This document shows, in pieces, positions 18,439 to 26,273 of a stretch of 64,000 nucleotides of DNA (positions are counted from its first letter, which is position 1; every line of letters starts with the position of its first letter). Made by a program: the position numbers and the translations under genes. The notes under the pieces were generated by a model. The model was given only the letters and a program-made list of their open reading frames with translations. It had not been told where the DNA came from and did not search any database. Source of the DNA: Candidatus Gastranaerophilales bacterium (GTDB lineage: Bacteria > Cyanobacteriota > Vampirovibrionia > Gastranaerophilales > Gastranaerophilaceae); the NCBI GenBank assembly GCA_944324485.1, contig CALUWM010000001.1, positions 59,177 to 123,176 of the forward strand, written 5' to 3'.

Positions 18439-19995
18439 ATGTCTGAAGAATTATCAACAACAGAAGAATGGAAACCTAAACATAACCCTTGGGTAACTTG
18501 TATACCTTTGATGGTTGCCGCTTTTATGTTTGTTTTAGATGAAACCATAGCAAATGTTGCACTTCCGTACATGGCAGGAAGTTTTAGCGTTTCAAGGCAA
18601 GAAAGCACTTGGATTTTAACAAGTTATCTTATAGCTTCAGGTATAGTGATTCCTTCGGTTGATTTTTTCTCCAAATTGTTGGGAAGAAAAAATTTCTTCA
18701 TTTTAAGCATTATTATTTTTACTGTTTCATCCTTTTTATGCGGTATTGCAACATCACTTCCAATGATGGTAATAACCAGAATATTACAAGGTTTTGGCGG
18801 AGGAGCACTTTTACCTTTAGCTCAAGCAATGAATTTAGAGCTGTTTCCACTCGAAAAAAGAGCTCAATCAATGGCTATGTTTGGATTAGTTGTTGTTATT
18901 GCGCCAATAATAGGCCCTGTTCTGGGCGGCTGGATAACAACTAATTGGTCTTGGCCATTTATATATTTTATAAACATCCCTGTCGGGATTTTGGCTGTAT
19001 ATCTTGCAAAAGAATGTATCGAAGATCCGCCCTATGCAAGAAAACAAAAAAATGTTTCAATAGACGGACTTGGTTTTTTTATGCTAATCGGTTGGCTTAC
19101 TTGTATGCAAATAGTATTAGATAAAGGTAATGATGCAGATTGGTTTGGTTCAAATTGGGTATGTTGGATGACTTTTTTTGCAGTAGTTTTTGCAGTTTGG
19201 TTTTTTTATATTCAAGCAACCAAAAAAAATTCCCTTGTAGATTTAAGAGTTTTTAAAGACGGAAACTTTTTCTTTGGAACTTTAATGCAAATTGTAATGC
19301 AAGGTGTACTTTTAGCTTCACTTGCTATATTACCGCAATTTCTGCAAGGACTTATGGGTTATGATGCTTATCTGTCAGGACTTGCAATGATGCCAAGAGG
19401 CATCGGCGCTCTTTCAACGGTAATTTTCATAGGTACAATCGGAAGTAAAATAAATAACAAATTATTAGTAACAATAGGAATGTGTTTATTAAGCCTTTCA
19501 GGATTTATGCTATGTGAATTAAATCTTCAAATTTCAACCTTGAGCATAGCTATTCCTAATTTCATTATGGGGGTAGGAATGGCAATGTGTATGATTCCGA
19601 TTATTACTTTATCTACAATGACTCTAACTAATGAACAAATGACTAATGCTTCAGGTGTTCAAAATTTGTTAAAAAATTTAGGTGGTGCTATCGGTACTTC
19701 AATTGTTACTACTCTAATTTCAAGAAAAGCACAAGCACACCAAAGTTTTCTTGTGGACAATCTAACTATGCTGAATGACAATTTTATTGAAAGATTAAAC
19801 GCATACAGCGCAACTTTTCAATCACTAACTGACCCCATAAGTGCTAATTATATGGCAAATACAATGCTATACAAACAAATGCTGCAACAAGCAAATATGG
19901 GAGCATTCAGGGATACTTTTGAATTTTGTGCTATTGCTTGCCTTGCAATTATTCCCTTAATTTTATTTATAAAAGGAATTAAAAAAGCCAAATAA
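18439..19995 (+). CDS. EmrB-type MFS efflux pump (DHA2)
   Basis: This 518-residue, 14-helix transporter has LDETIANVALPYMAGSF in helix 1 and the proton-antiporter motif C region GGWITTNWSWPFIYFINIP, both typical of EmrB. As the last gene of the marR-hlyD-emrB operon it should use proton motive force to extrude toxic hydrophobic compounds through the adaptor and outer channel. Its length and spacing match the E. coli EmrAB layout. The substrate is unknown. It ends 49 nt before the convergent DNA methyltransferase gene, with a terminator hairpin between. Confidence 0.9.
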   Translation: MSEELSTTEEWKPKHNPWVTCIPLMVAAFMFVLDETIANVALPYMAGSFSVSRQESTWILTSYLIASGIVIPSVDFFSKLLGRKNFFILSIIIFTVSSFLCGIATSLPMMVITRILQGFGGGALLPLAQAMNLELFPLEKRAQSMAMFGLVVVIAPIIGPVLGGWITTNWSWPFIYFINIPVGILAVYLAKECIEDPPYARKQKNVSIDGLGFFMLIGWLTCMQIVLDKGNDADWFGSNWVCWMTFFAVVFAVWFFYIQATKKNSLVDLRVFKDGNFFFGTLMQIVMQGVLLASLAILPQFLQGLMGYDAYLSGLAMMPRGIGALSTVIFIGTIGSKINNKLLVTIGMCLLSLSGFMLCELNLQISTLSIAIPNFIMGVGMAMCMIPIITLSTMTLTNEQMTNASGVQNLLKNLGGAIGTSIVTTLISRKAQAHQSFLVDNLTMLNDNFIERLNAYSATFQSLTDPISANYMANTMLYKQMLQQANMGAFRDTFEFCAIACLAIIPLILFIKGIKKAK

Positions 19996-20018
19996 AAAAA
20001 AGGCTGTCATAAACAGCC
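19994..20018 (-). terminator. Rho-independent terminator of the methyltransferase gene
   Basis: On the minus strand GGCTGT-TTATG-ACAGCC is followed by eight T residues. It sits 27 nt beyond the stop of the minus-strand DNA methyltransferase gene. On the plus strand the hairpin lacks a T run, so it is directional. Confidence 0.8.
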
Positions 20019-20044
20019 CTAATATTCTCATCTATTGTCTAAAC

Positions 20045-20932
20045 TCATTTCTTCTTGACCTTTTTTAATTTTGTTTTTTGAAAAATCATAATATATTCAT
20101 GTTCAAATACATTGAACCCGCCGGATAAAGCCCTGTATCTCCATAAATTAGCAGTTCTGCCTTTTGCTTTTTCATTTCCGGTTATATTTTTTACAATTAC
20201 TGCCTTAGTTACAAAACCTATTTCTTCCATCCTTCTTTGACATTCAAATGCCAAAGAAATATATCTGCTATTTGCATATTTATCACCAATTATAAGAGCT
20301 GCAAAACGATTCTGTTCCAGTAAATCATAACCATTCTTTGCAACCTTTTTAAATAACTCATAGAATTCTTCGGTAGTAGCACAATTCGACAAGTCTTCTT
20401 TTTTATCTGAGAATTTAATTATATCATCATATGGAGGGTGTAAAATCAAAAACTGCGCATTTTTTTCACCCATTATATCTAATCTTGCCTTCACTTTTTC
20501 TTTTGTGGCATTAGAAGCACTATCCCCTTGAATTATATTAACATCAACAACAAGCTCTTTCGGGCTAAATTTTGATGAAACATAATCCACCATTTCTTGC
20601 TTTAATTCAACTCCAATACATCTTCTTTCCAGATTTCTTGCTTCAATTCCTGTTGTACCTGATCCGAAAAACAAATCAAGAACAATATCATTTTTCTTTG
20701 TATATCTAGTTAAAAGTTGCGTTGCAATTTGAGGAATGTAATTTCCATGATAATCATAACTATGTCCACCGGATTTCTCTCTGGACGAAAACTCCCACCA
20801 AGTACCGGTTTTAATATTTTCATATAGTTTCCAATTATTTAAATCAATATCGTTGTATGGCTTCGTCTTAATTGGCTTAACAACTTCAAGAGCCATTTTC
20901 TTGGCTGTTTTCTTTTTTGAACTGATTGGCAT
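20045..20932 (-). CDS. Orphan DNA methyltransferase (N4/N6 amino type)
   Basis: This 295-residue DNA amino-methyltransferase starts with a motif X-like region (GNYIPQIATQLLTRY), followed by motif I DLFFGSGTTGIEA (SAM binding) and motif IV HPPYDDIIKFS. The catalytic tetrad is HPPY instead of DPPY, NPPY or SPPY; I believe this variant occurs in a known subfamily. Motif I before IV gives a gamma-like order. No restriction endonuclease or specificity gene lies nearby, so it is an orphan, possibly regulatory or protective. The ATG at 20932 has GGGGGAT before it; a GTG four codons earlier is less likely. The C-terminus is basic. Confidence 0.82.
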   Translation of the reverse strand: MPISSKKKTAKKMALEVVKPIKTKPYNDIDLNNWKLYENIKTGTWWEFSSREKSGGHSYDYHGNYIPQIATQLLTRYTKKNDIVLDLFFGSGTTGIEARNLERRCIGVELKQEMVDYVSSKFSPKELVVDVNIIQGDSASNATKEKVKARLDIMGEKNAQFLILHPPYDDIIKFSDKKEDLSNCATTEEFYELFKKVAKNGYDLLEQNRFAALIIGDKYANSRYISLAFECQRRMEEIGFVTKAVIVKNITGNEKAKGRTANLWRYRALSGGFNVFEHEYIMIFQKTKLKKVKKK

Positions 20933-21052
20933 GAAATCCCCCACAAGAGTATTTGAGTAAAGTATAATAAAAGTGAGATATAATTAAATCAACTTAATAT
21001 ATTAAAATTTCTTAAAAAAGCAATTTTTTTTATTTACAGGTTTTATCACGGT

Positions 21053-22645
21053 ATGATAAATGTGAATTCATATGGATTAAATAATTACACAACACCAAAA
21101 AAGCCTGCTACCCCGCAAAGGCTAAACATATATTACTATAACGACACACACGGCAATTCTGATCAAATCGCAGGAATTATACACAGCGCAAGACAATTTA
21201 AAGCAAACAATCTTCAAAATAATTCATCTAATTTTATTCTATCAGCTGGAGATAATTACTCCGGAGCAGATATCAAAAAAAATAATTTCATCGTAAGTAT
21301 GATGCAAAATATAATGGGTGTTGATTTTTCAGCTATCGGGAATCATGAAATTGACGGAGGACTTCAAGGGTTTTACGAGGTTGCAAAAAATAAAAAAACG
21401 CAATTCATTGCAACAAATGTCATATTAAAAACAAATGACTCTTCAGAAAATATAATCAAAAAATCTGCAATAAAAGAACAAAATGGCGTTAAATATGGCT
21501 TTATAGGAGCAATGCCCATTGATTTTAAAACTTGCAGCAAAAAAGAAAACCAAAAAGACATTTCGGTTATGGATTTTGACCAATCAATACAAGCGATGCA
21601 AGAAGAAATCAACAAATTAAAAGCTCAAGGCATTAACAAAATAATTTTATTATCTCATAGCGGATATGAGACCGACAAAAAGTATGCCCAAAATCTTGAT
21701 GGAGTAGATATTATAGTAGGTGGACATACTCATACAGTAGTAGAAGGTGCAAAACAAGGTGAAAATATTGTTCAATCAAAATCAGGAGAACCTGTTTTAA
21801 TTGTTCAAGCCGGAGAAAATGGTAAATATTATGGAACAATTGAAGCTGAATTTGATGAAAACGGCATATTAAAAACTGTTGAAAACGCTTTAAATGAAAG
21901 CTACAACAAGAAAAAATCCCCAATAATCGAACATATAAAAGAACAAAATTTAGGAAAAAGCCCAAAAGTTGCCACTATATCCAAAATTGATCCACTTCCT
22001 AAAAACAGAAGAATTGCACCCTGTGCTTGGACAAACGCAGTTGCAGATTCAATGAAAAATGAACTGGGAACTCAGATAGCTCTGATAAATGCTGCAAATA
22101 TAAGAAAAGTGCCTCAAGCAGGAACTCTAACAGAAAGAGATATCTCAGAATCAGCTCCAATGAAAAACAAACTAATAAAAACAAAAATTACACAAAAACA
22201 ATTAATTAATGCCCTTAAGTCCTCTTTAAAAAGAACATTTGAAAACAAAGAAGGTACACCCGGAATATTAGCTGTAAGCGGCTTATCATATAAAGCAGAT
22301 GACAAAGGAAACCTACTGGAAGCGAATTTTGTAGATACAAACGGTAAAAAAACTGCAATTGATATAAACAACCCGTCTGAAAACATTATTTATACTGCCG
22401 CTTATGATGACTTTGTAGCTCAAAAAGAAGGTGAATACCCTGAACTTTTCCCGCAATTTGAAACAGAGAAATTTGAATACGACAAAGACGCAACAATGAT
22501 GAATTATTTGAATAAATTATCCAAAAAAGACGGTTTAGAATTTACTGATGATAGAAGAATTGAAATACAAAAAACATCACAACCGACATTAAAAGACAAT
22601 AATATCCAAAGATTCTTAAGCTTAACTTGCCCAAAAGCTTCATAA
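21053..22645 (+). CDS. 5'-nucleotidase/UshA-like phosphohydrolase without a signal peptide
   Basis: This 530-residue protein has the two UshA domains. The metallophosphatase domain carries YYNDTHGN (D31, H33), SAGDNYSG (D67), GNHE (96-99), LSHSGYETD and VGGHTHT. The C-terminal substrate domain includes SAPMKNKLIKTKITQKQL and GLSYKAD. Family members hydrolyse nucleotides or UDP-sugars and are normally periplasmic. Here a 22-residue Asn/Pro/Lys-rich leader (MINVNSYGLNNYTTPKKP) replaces any signal peptide, so it is either cytoplasmic or exported by another route. The last 34 codons overlap the convergent uppP gene by 104 nt, yet both C-termini look genuine. No clear ribosome site is visible. Confidence 0.85.
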   Translation: MINVNSYGLNNYTTPKKPATPQRLNIYYYNDTHGNSDQIAGIIHSARQFKANNLQNNSSNFILSAGDNYSGADIKKNNFIVSMMQNIMGVDFSAIGNHEIDGGLQGFYEVAKNKKTQFIATNVILKTNDSSENIIKKSAIKEQNGVKYGFIGAMPIDFKTCSKKENQKDISVMDFDQSIQAMQEEINKLKAQGINKIILLSHSGYETDKKYAQNLDGVDIIVGGHTHTVVEGAKQGENIVQSKSGEPVLIVQAGENGKYYGTIEAEFDENGILKTVENALNESYNKKKSPIIEHIKEQNLGKSPKVATISKIDPLPKNRRIAPCAWTNAVADSMKNELGTQIALINAANIRKVPQAGTLTERDISESAPMKNKLIKTKITQKQLINALKSSLKRTFENKEGTPGILAVSGLSYKADDKGNLLEANFVDTNGKKTAIDINNPSENIIYTAAYDDFVAQKEGEYPELFPQFETEKFEYDKDATMMNYLNKLSKKDGLEFTDDRRIEIQKTSQPTLKDNNIQRFLSLTCPKAS

Positions 22646-23384
22646 AATACTTTATGCACAAATAACCAACAATGAAAGCGGTTAAAAAGCCGAGCAACAA
22701 TGCTTTTAAATTAAACGTCATTATTTCTTCAAAATCAAGCTCTAATAATGGATATACAAGACTTGCAAGAAAAATAACCGGTATACTCATTAAAAAAGAA
22801 AATCTTGCAGCGTCAACTCTCTTCATTCCTTTAATAAGTGCTGTTGATATAGTTAATCCGCTTCTTGAAAATCCGGGAAAAACAGCCAAACCTTGAGCAA
22901 TGGAAATTAAAATCGCAGTTTTTAAAGATAAATTTTTATTTCCTTTATACATTTTTTCACTAAACAGCAATATAAAACCCGTACCCATAAGCAAAAAACA
23001 AACTATTTGAGGTTTTGTAGTTAAAAGTTCAACTTTATCTTTCAATAACAAACCTATAACGCCGGTAATAATAACAGACAAAGCAATATATCCCACTAGT
23101 TTCACATTTTCACTTTTATAATCTTTTTCTTTGATTGATTTAAAAAAGTCAGAAAAAATATTTTTTAAATCATTGAAAAAATATATAATAACAGCAAATA
23201 AAGTAGCCAAATGCACTAATATGTCAAAGAAAATTTCCTCTTGATTAACATCCTGACTTACAGGAGCACCGGATATAAGACCGCATATTTCATGAGAAAA
23301 AACTATATGAGCAGAACTTGATATAGGTAAAAACTCGCTCAAACCTTGGATTGCTCCAGTTATTACAGCCTGAATAGTTTGCAT
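22542..23384 (-). CDS. uppP: Undecaprenyl-diphosphatase UppP (BacA)
   Basis: This 280-residue membrane enzyme dephosphorylates undecaprenyl diphosphate to recycle the lipid carrier of peptidoglycan and glycan synthesis. Conserved motifs are visible: AIQGLSEFLPISSSAH near the N-terminus and AVFPGFSRSG in the second repeat, with the Glu, Ser and Arg residues of the active site. Length is normal. The ATG at 23384 has AAGAGGG ahead of it and follows queD by 10 nt; the in-frame TTG at 23408 is rejected. Its 3' end overlaps the convergent nucleotidase gene. Confidence 0.95.
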   Translation of the reverse strand: MQTIQAVITGAIQGLSEFLPISSSAHIVFSHEICGLISGAPVSQDVNQEEIFFDILVHLATLFAVIIYFFNDLKNIFSDFFKSIKEKDYKSENVKLVGYIALSVIITGVIGLLLKDKVELLTTKPQIVCFLLMGTGFILLFSEKMYKGNKNLSLKTAILISIAQGLAVFPGFSRSGLTISTALIKGMKRVDAARFSFLMSIPVIFLASLVYPLLELDFEEIMTFNLKALLLGFLTAFIVGYLCIKYFMKLLGKLSLRIFGYYCLLMSVVMFFVFQFFYHQ

Positions 23385-23394
23385 ATAAACCCTC

Positions 23395-23757
23395 TTAATT
23401 TTCTTCAAAATAACTTGCTCGAGAAGTCATAGTTTCCCAAACATCAACACGATAAATCAAATTGAAGCGTTCTTTTGCTTTTTTATAAATAAACCTAGCA
23501 ATAAACTCAGAACTCGGACTTTCTCCTATAAATTCAGGTAATTCATTCAAATCCTTGTGATCAAGATAGTCTATTATTTCATTTATTTCTTTTTTTAATA
23601 CTTTGAAATCGATTAAGATATTTGATTTATCAAGTTTATCGCCTCTTGCATAAACCTCAACTTTCCAATTATGTCCATGAGGATTCTCACATTTGCCTTT
23701 GTAATTTAGCAAATGATGAGCAGATGAAAAACTTGTTTCAATTTTAACTTCGAACAT
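23395..23757 (-). CDS. queD: 6-carboxy-tetrahydropterin synthase QueD
   Basis: This 120-residue enzyme makes 6-carboxy-5,6,7,8-tetrahydropterin, the second step of queuosine/7-deazaguanine synthesis. Zinc ligands are H14 or H15, H27 and H29, and the catalytic Cys is C23 (GKCENPHGHNWKV). DHKDLNE and VWET are further family motifs. queE, the next enzyme of the pathway, is encoded 6 kb away at 29.4 kb. It forms an operon with uppP. No ribosome site is visible; an extended -10 (TGC-TATTAT) ends 6 nt before the ATG. Confidence 0.94.
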   Translation of the reverse strand: MFEVKIETSFSSAHHLLNYKGKCENPHGHNWKVEVYARGDKLDKSNILIDFKVLKKEINEIIDYLDHKDLNELPEFIGESPSSEFIARFIYKKAKERFNLIYRVDVWETMTSRASYFEEN

Positions 23758-23763
23758 AGATTA

Positions 23764-23772
23764 ATAATAGCA
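23764..23772 (-). promoter_or_regulatory. Extended -10 of queD, leaderless type
   Basis: The minus strand reads TGC-TATTAT-TAATCT-ATG, with 6 nt between hexamer and start codon. No -35 is apparent. It is divergent from the thioesterase promoter, which has the same architecture; 59 bp separate the two start codons. Confidence 0.5.
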
Positions 23773-23801
23773 TAAAAAAACAAGTATAAAAACTTTATTT
23801 A

Positions 23802-23810
23802 TGATAAAAT
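23802..23810 (+). promoter_or_regulatory. Extended -10 of thioesterase gene, leaderless type
   Basis: TGA-TAAAAT-AGCTCT-ATG: the extended -10 ends 6 nt before the start codon at 23817. No ribosome site or -35 is apparent. Confidence 0.5.
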
Positions 23811-23816
23811 AGCTCT

Positions 23817-24224
23817 ATGAGTCATGCTTTCAAACAAAAAGTATTTTACGCAGACACAGATGCATATGGTGTTGTATGGCATGGAAGCTATTTAAGATGG
23901 CTTGAAATGGGTCGTATTTTTTTATGTGAAAAAGCAGGTTTTAAACTGTCAGAACTTGTTAAGCAAGATATCACATTACCTGTTGTAGATCTAAATATAC
24001 AATACAAATGCGGTGCTAAGTTAGATGATGAAATTATAATTCATACCAAAATATCTGATTATGGAAAATTCTATTTAACTTTTCAACAGACTATAACTGA
24101 CGAAAAGGAAGAAAAGACGTATATCAATGCAATTGTTAAAATTGTTGCGATACACAACGATGGAAAACTATATAGGAGTTTACCTGAGCCTGTTTTAAAA
24201 ATATTAAAAGCAAACGCTCAGTAA
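23817..24224 (+). CDS. YbgC-like acyl-CoA thioesterase (hotdog fold)
   Basis: This 135-residue hotdog-fold protein carries the 4-hydroxybenzoyl-CoA thioesterase/YbgC signature YADTDAYGVVWHGSYLRW, with the catalytic Asp (D15) and His (H22) and WLEMGR in the central helix. Such enzymes hydrolyse short acyl-CoA or acyl-ACP thioesters in the cytoplasm. No tol-pal genes are adjacent, so the physiological substrate is open. It is a single-gene unit ending in a strong bidirectional terminator. Confidence 0.88.
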   Translation: MSHAFKQKVFYADTDAYGVVWHGSYLRWLEMGRIFLCEKAGFKLSELVKQDITLPVVDLNIQYKCGAKLDDEIIIHTKISDYGKFYLTFQQTITDEKEEKTYINAIVKIVAIHNDGKLYRSLPEPVLKILKANAQ

Positions 24225-24252
24225 ATTATGGGCTCAAATGAGCCCATAATTT
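24223..24252. terminator. Bidirectional terminator between convergent genes
   Basis: A 13-bp perfect stem, AAATTATGGGCTC / GAGCCCATAATTT with loop AAAT, fills the 31-nt gap between the thioesterase and umuC stops. T- and A-rich flanks on both sides make it usable in both directions. Confidence 0.8.
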
Positions 24253-24255
24253 TAA

Positions 24256-25443
24256 CTATTTAATACCTAATTTTACAATTCCTTTACCAAATTTTTCCTC
24301 AAGTTTGTCCCAAGATTTTGAAAGTTTTTCCTTTTTAATTGATTCTTCTCCATCAAAAATAGAAACTTGCCTTTCATTTGAAGGAGATAATTTCATCGCA
24401 CAAAAACCAACAGAACGATAAATTATTCCTTTTTTAAAAATTCTATCCAAAATTTGTCTTGAATGTTCAACAAGCTCCAGTTCGCTATTAACAGGATTTA
24501 TAAGATTAATCTTGACATCTGAAACCTGAAAATCTTTAGTTCTCAACATAACAGAAATACAACTCGTCAAAAGATTTTGGCTTCTTAATTTCTTGCATAC
24601 TTTGTGTATATGAGAATTCAATTCGTGTTGAATATAATTTTTATCAGTCTGAAACTCCTTAAAACTCTCACTTCTTGATATTGATTTTGGTGCTTCTTGA
24701 ACAGATTTAACAGGATTAATTGAATTTCCTAACAATTCTTGCTTTAAATCTAAACCAACTTTTCCCAGATTTTTCTTCAGCCAAACATCTTCCTGCAAGG
24801 CAAAATCCCAAGCTGTTTGAATTAAATGCTTTTTTAACAAAGCTGTTGTATTTTTTCCGACACCCCAAATTTCACTTATCAAAGTCGATTTCAATTCTTT
24901 TTCTATATCCCTGTATCCGATTTTATAAGTTTTATTTTCAATAAATTCTTCTTTCAGTGTCTTTTGGAGATTTTTTGTTTTTTCGCAAGCAAGCTTTGCT
25001 AAAACCTTAGAATACGAAAGCCCTACCGAAACATCTATTCCAATATCATTTTTTATATCTTTTACTATTTTTTTAATTATATCTTCATAAGAACACTTAA
25101 AAGTTTTCCTTAAACCCGTTAAATCCAAAAAAGCCTCATCTATTGAATATACCTCAACATCGGGAGTATAATCATAAAGCTTATCCATAACTCTCTTTGA
25201 AATTTCACAATAAAAAGGCAAATTTCCTGACAAAAATATAACTTTTTTAAATTGATTTTTAATCATAAAATATGGTGCGCCCATATTTACACCCATCTTT
25301 TTGGCTTCATTAGAACGAGAAACAACGCAACCGTCATTATTAGACAAAACACAAACAGCCTTTCCCACAAGCTCAGGTTTTAAAAGCCTTTCACAAGATA
25401 CAAAAAAATTATTACAGTCAACAAGTGCTATAACTCTTTTCAT
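24256..25443 (-). CDS. umuC: Y-family DNA polymerase UmuC-like
   Basis: This 395-residue translesion polymerase has catalytic carboxylates D9 (ALVDCNNFF) and D102/E103 (YSIDEAFLD). NNDGCVVSRSNEAK and GAPYFMI are specific for the UmuC branch rather than DinB. The little-finger domain and a C-terminal tail with QVSIFD, a beta-clamp-binding-like motif, follow. Its ATG overlaps the lexA-like stop by one base (TAATG), so the two are co-translated as an SOS cassette, as in umuDC or ImuAB-like operons. Expression should be controlled by the LexA box upstream of the first gene. Confidence 0.93.
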   Translation of the reverse strand: MKRVIALVDCNNFFVSCERLLKPELVGKAVCVLSNNDGCVVSRSNEAKKMGVNMGAPYFMIKNQFKKVIFLSGNLPFYCEISKRVMDKLYDYTPDVEVYSIDEAFLDLTGLRKTFKCSYEDIIKKIVKDIKNDIGIDVSVGLSYSKVLAKLACEKTKNLQKTLKEEFIENKTYKIGYRDIEKELKSTLISEIWGVGKNTTALLKKHLIQTAWDFALQEDVWLKKNLGKVGLDLKQELLGNSINPVKSVQEAPKSISRSESFKEFQTDKNYIQHELNSHIHKVCKKLRSQNLLTSCISVMLRTKDFQVSDVKINLINPVNSELELVEHSRQILDRIFKKGIIYRSVGFCAMKLSPSNERQVSIFDGEESIKKEKLSKSWDKLEEKFGKGIVKLGIK

Positions 25444-26030
25444 TAACCTATTTTCCTTGTAATACCAATGGCAACTCCAAAAATCGAAAGAGAGCTTTTA
25501 GGGCGAATTTTAGGATAATTTTTATTTTCAGGTTGCAAATATGGTCCTTTTTCATCTTTCTTATAAGTTTTTAAAGTAAATTCATTATCAACAATAGCAA
25601 GAACAATATCGCCTAAATTGGCATTAGATGTTTTCTTTATAACAACATAATCACCCTCGAAAATGCCTACATCAACCATAGAATCTCCGGAAACTTTAAA
25701 AATAAAAGTTGACGGACTATTAATGTCTAAAAGTAAATCTAAAGAAATTCTTTTTTCGATTTTGTCATCCATTATTGAAGCAAATCCGGCTTTAACATAA
25801 CTTGAAACAAACTTTGCGCCTAACAATTCAGGAGCTATGTAAAAATTTTCATCCTCATAAACCAAAAAACCGTTATCTTTCAATTTTTCTATATATTGTT
25901 TTATTGAATTTTTAGATTTATATCCAAACTCATTTTTAATTTTTTCATAGCTTGGAAGAGCTTTTGTTGAATAAGTATTTTTTAATTTTTCAAAAAAATC
26001 TTTTTGTCTTTCAGTTAAATCTTTTTTCAT
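25443..26030 (-). CDS. lexA: LexA-like SOS repressor (S24 protease)
   Basis: This 195-residue protein joins a winged helix-turn-helix (LTERQKDFFEKLK; about 5-65, with SIKQYIEKLKDNGFL as the recognition/wing region) to an S24 autoprotease. The cleavage site is A81-G82 (VKAGFAS), the nucleophile S117 (SGDSMVD) and the general base K154 (FTLKTYKK). These match LexA spacing. Being cotranscribed with umuC, it could be the cell's main LexA or a cassette-specific LexA/UmuD hybrid; a second lexA elsewhere cannot be excluded. The ATG at 26030 is chosen because the promoter's -10 ends 6 nt before it; the TTG at 26060 would place the operator inside the gene. Confidence 0.88.
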   Translation of the reverse strand: MKKDLTERQKDFFEKLKNTYSTKALPSYEKIKNEFGYKSKNSIKQYIEKLKDNGFLVYEDENFYIAPELLGAKFVSSYVKAGFASIMDDKIEKRISLDLLLDINSPSTFIFKVSGDSMVDVGIFEGDYVVIKKTSNANLGDIVLAIVDNEFTLKTYKKDEKGPYLQPENKNYPKIRPKSSLSIFGVAIGITRKIG

Positions 26031-26036
26031 AATAAT

Positions 26037-26065
26037 ATTATGTACATTTGTACATAACAAGTCAA
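26037..26065 (-). promoter_or_regulatory. lexA-umuC promoter with SOS operator
   Basis: On the minus strand a -35 TTGACT (26065-26060), 17 nt, a -10 CATAAT (26042-26037) and 6 nt lead to the ATG. A perfect 9-bp palindrome, TTATGTACA-AA-TGTACATAA (26038-26057), fills the spacer and covers the -10. Its core GTAC-N4-GTAC is the form described for cyanobacterial LexA boxes, unlike the E. coli or Bacillus boxes. Repressor binding here would block RNA polymerase directly. Confidence 0.82.
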
Positions 26066-26099
26066 GTAATCCTTAAAAATATTTATATCAAGCAAGATT

Positions 26100-26262
26100 T
26101 GAATATGTGTAAACTTTTGTAAATTTATTTAATTAAAAAAATAAAAAATAGCAAAAAGAAAAATTTACATACATTTAAAAGCATGTAAACTCCTCTATAA
26201 ACTCCGTAATACTAATTCTATCCATCACGGCTTAATTTGTTCACAAATTAGCCGTTTTTTTT
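26100..26262 (+). ncRNA. Possible small RNA ending at an orphan terminator
   Basis: The 213-nt gap between lexA and the next minus-strand gene ends with a good plus-strand terminator, but no plus-strand gene precedes it. Inside lie an inverted repeat TTTACAT/ATGTAAA (about 26164-26189) and no open frame of note. A short plus-strand transcript is the simplest explanation. The 5' end is a guess and no known RNA family is recognised. Confidence 0.3.
26228..26262 (+). terminator. Plus-strand terminator without an upstream gene
   Basis: Stem CGGCT-AATTTG / CAAATT-AGCCG with one bulged T and loop TTCA is followed by eight T residues. Orientation is plus only. Both flanking genes are on the minus strand. 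Confidence 0.75.
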
Positions 26263-26273
26263 ATGGAAAAGAA

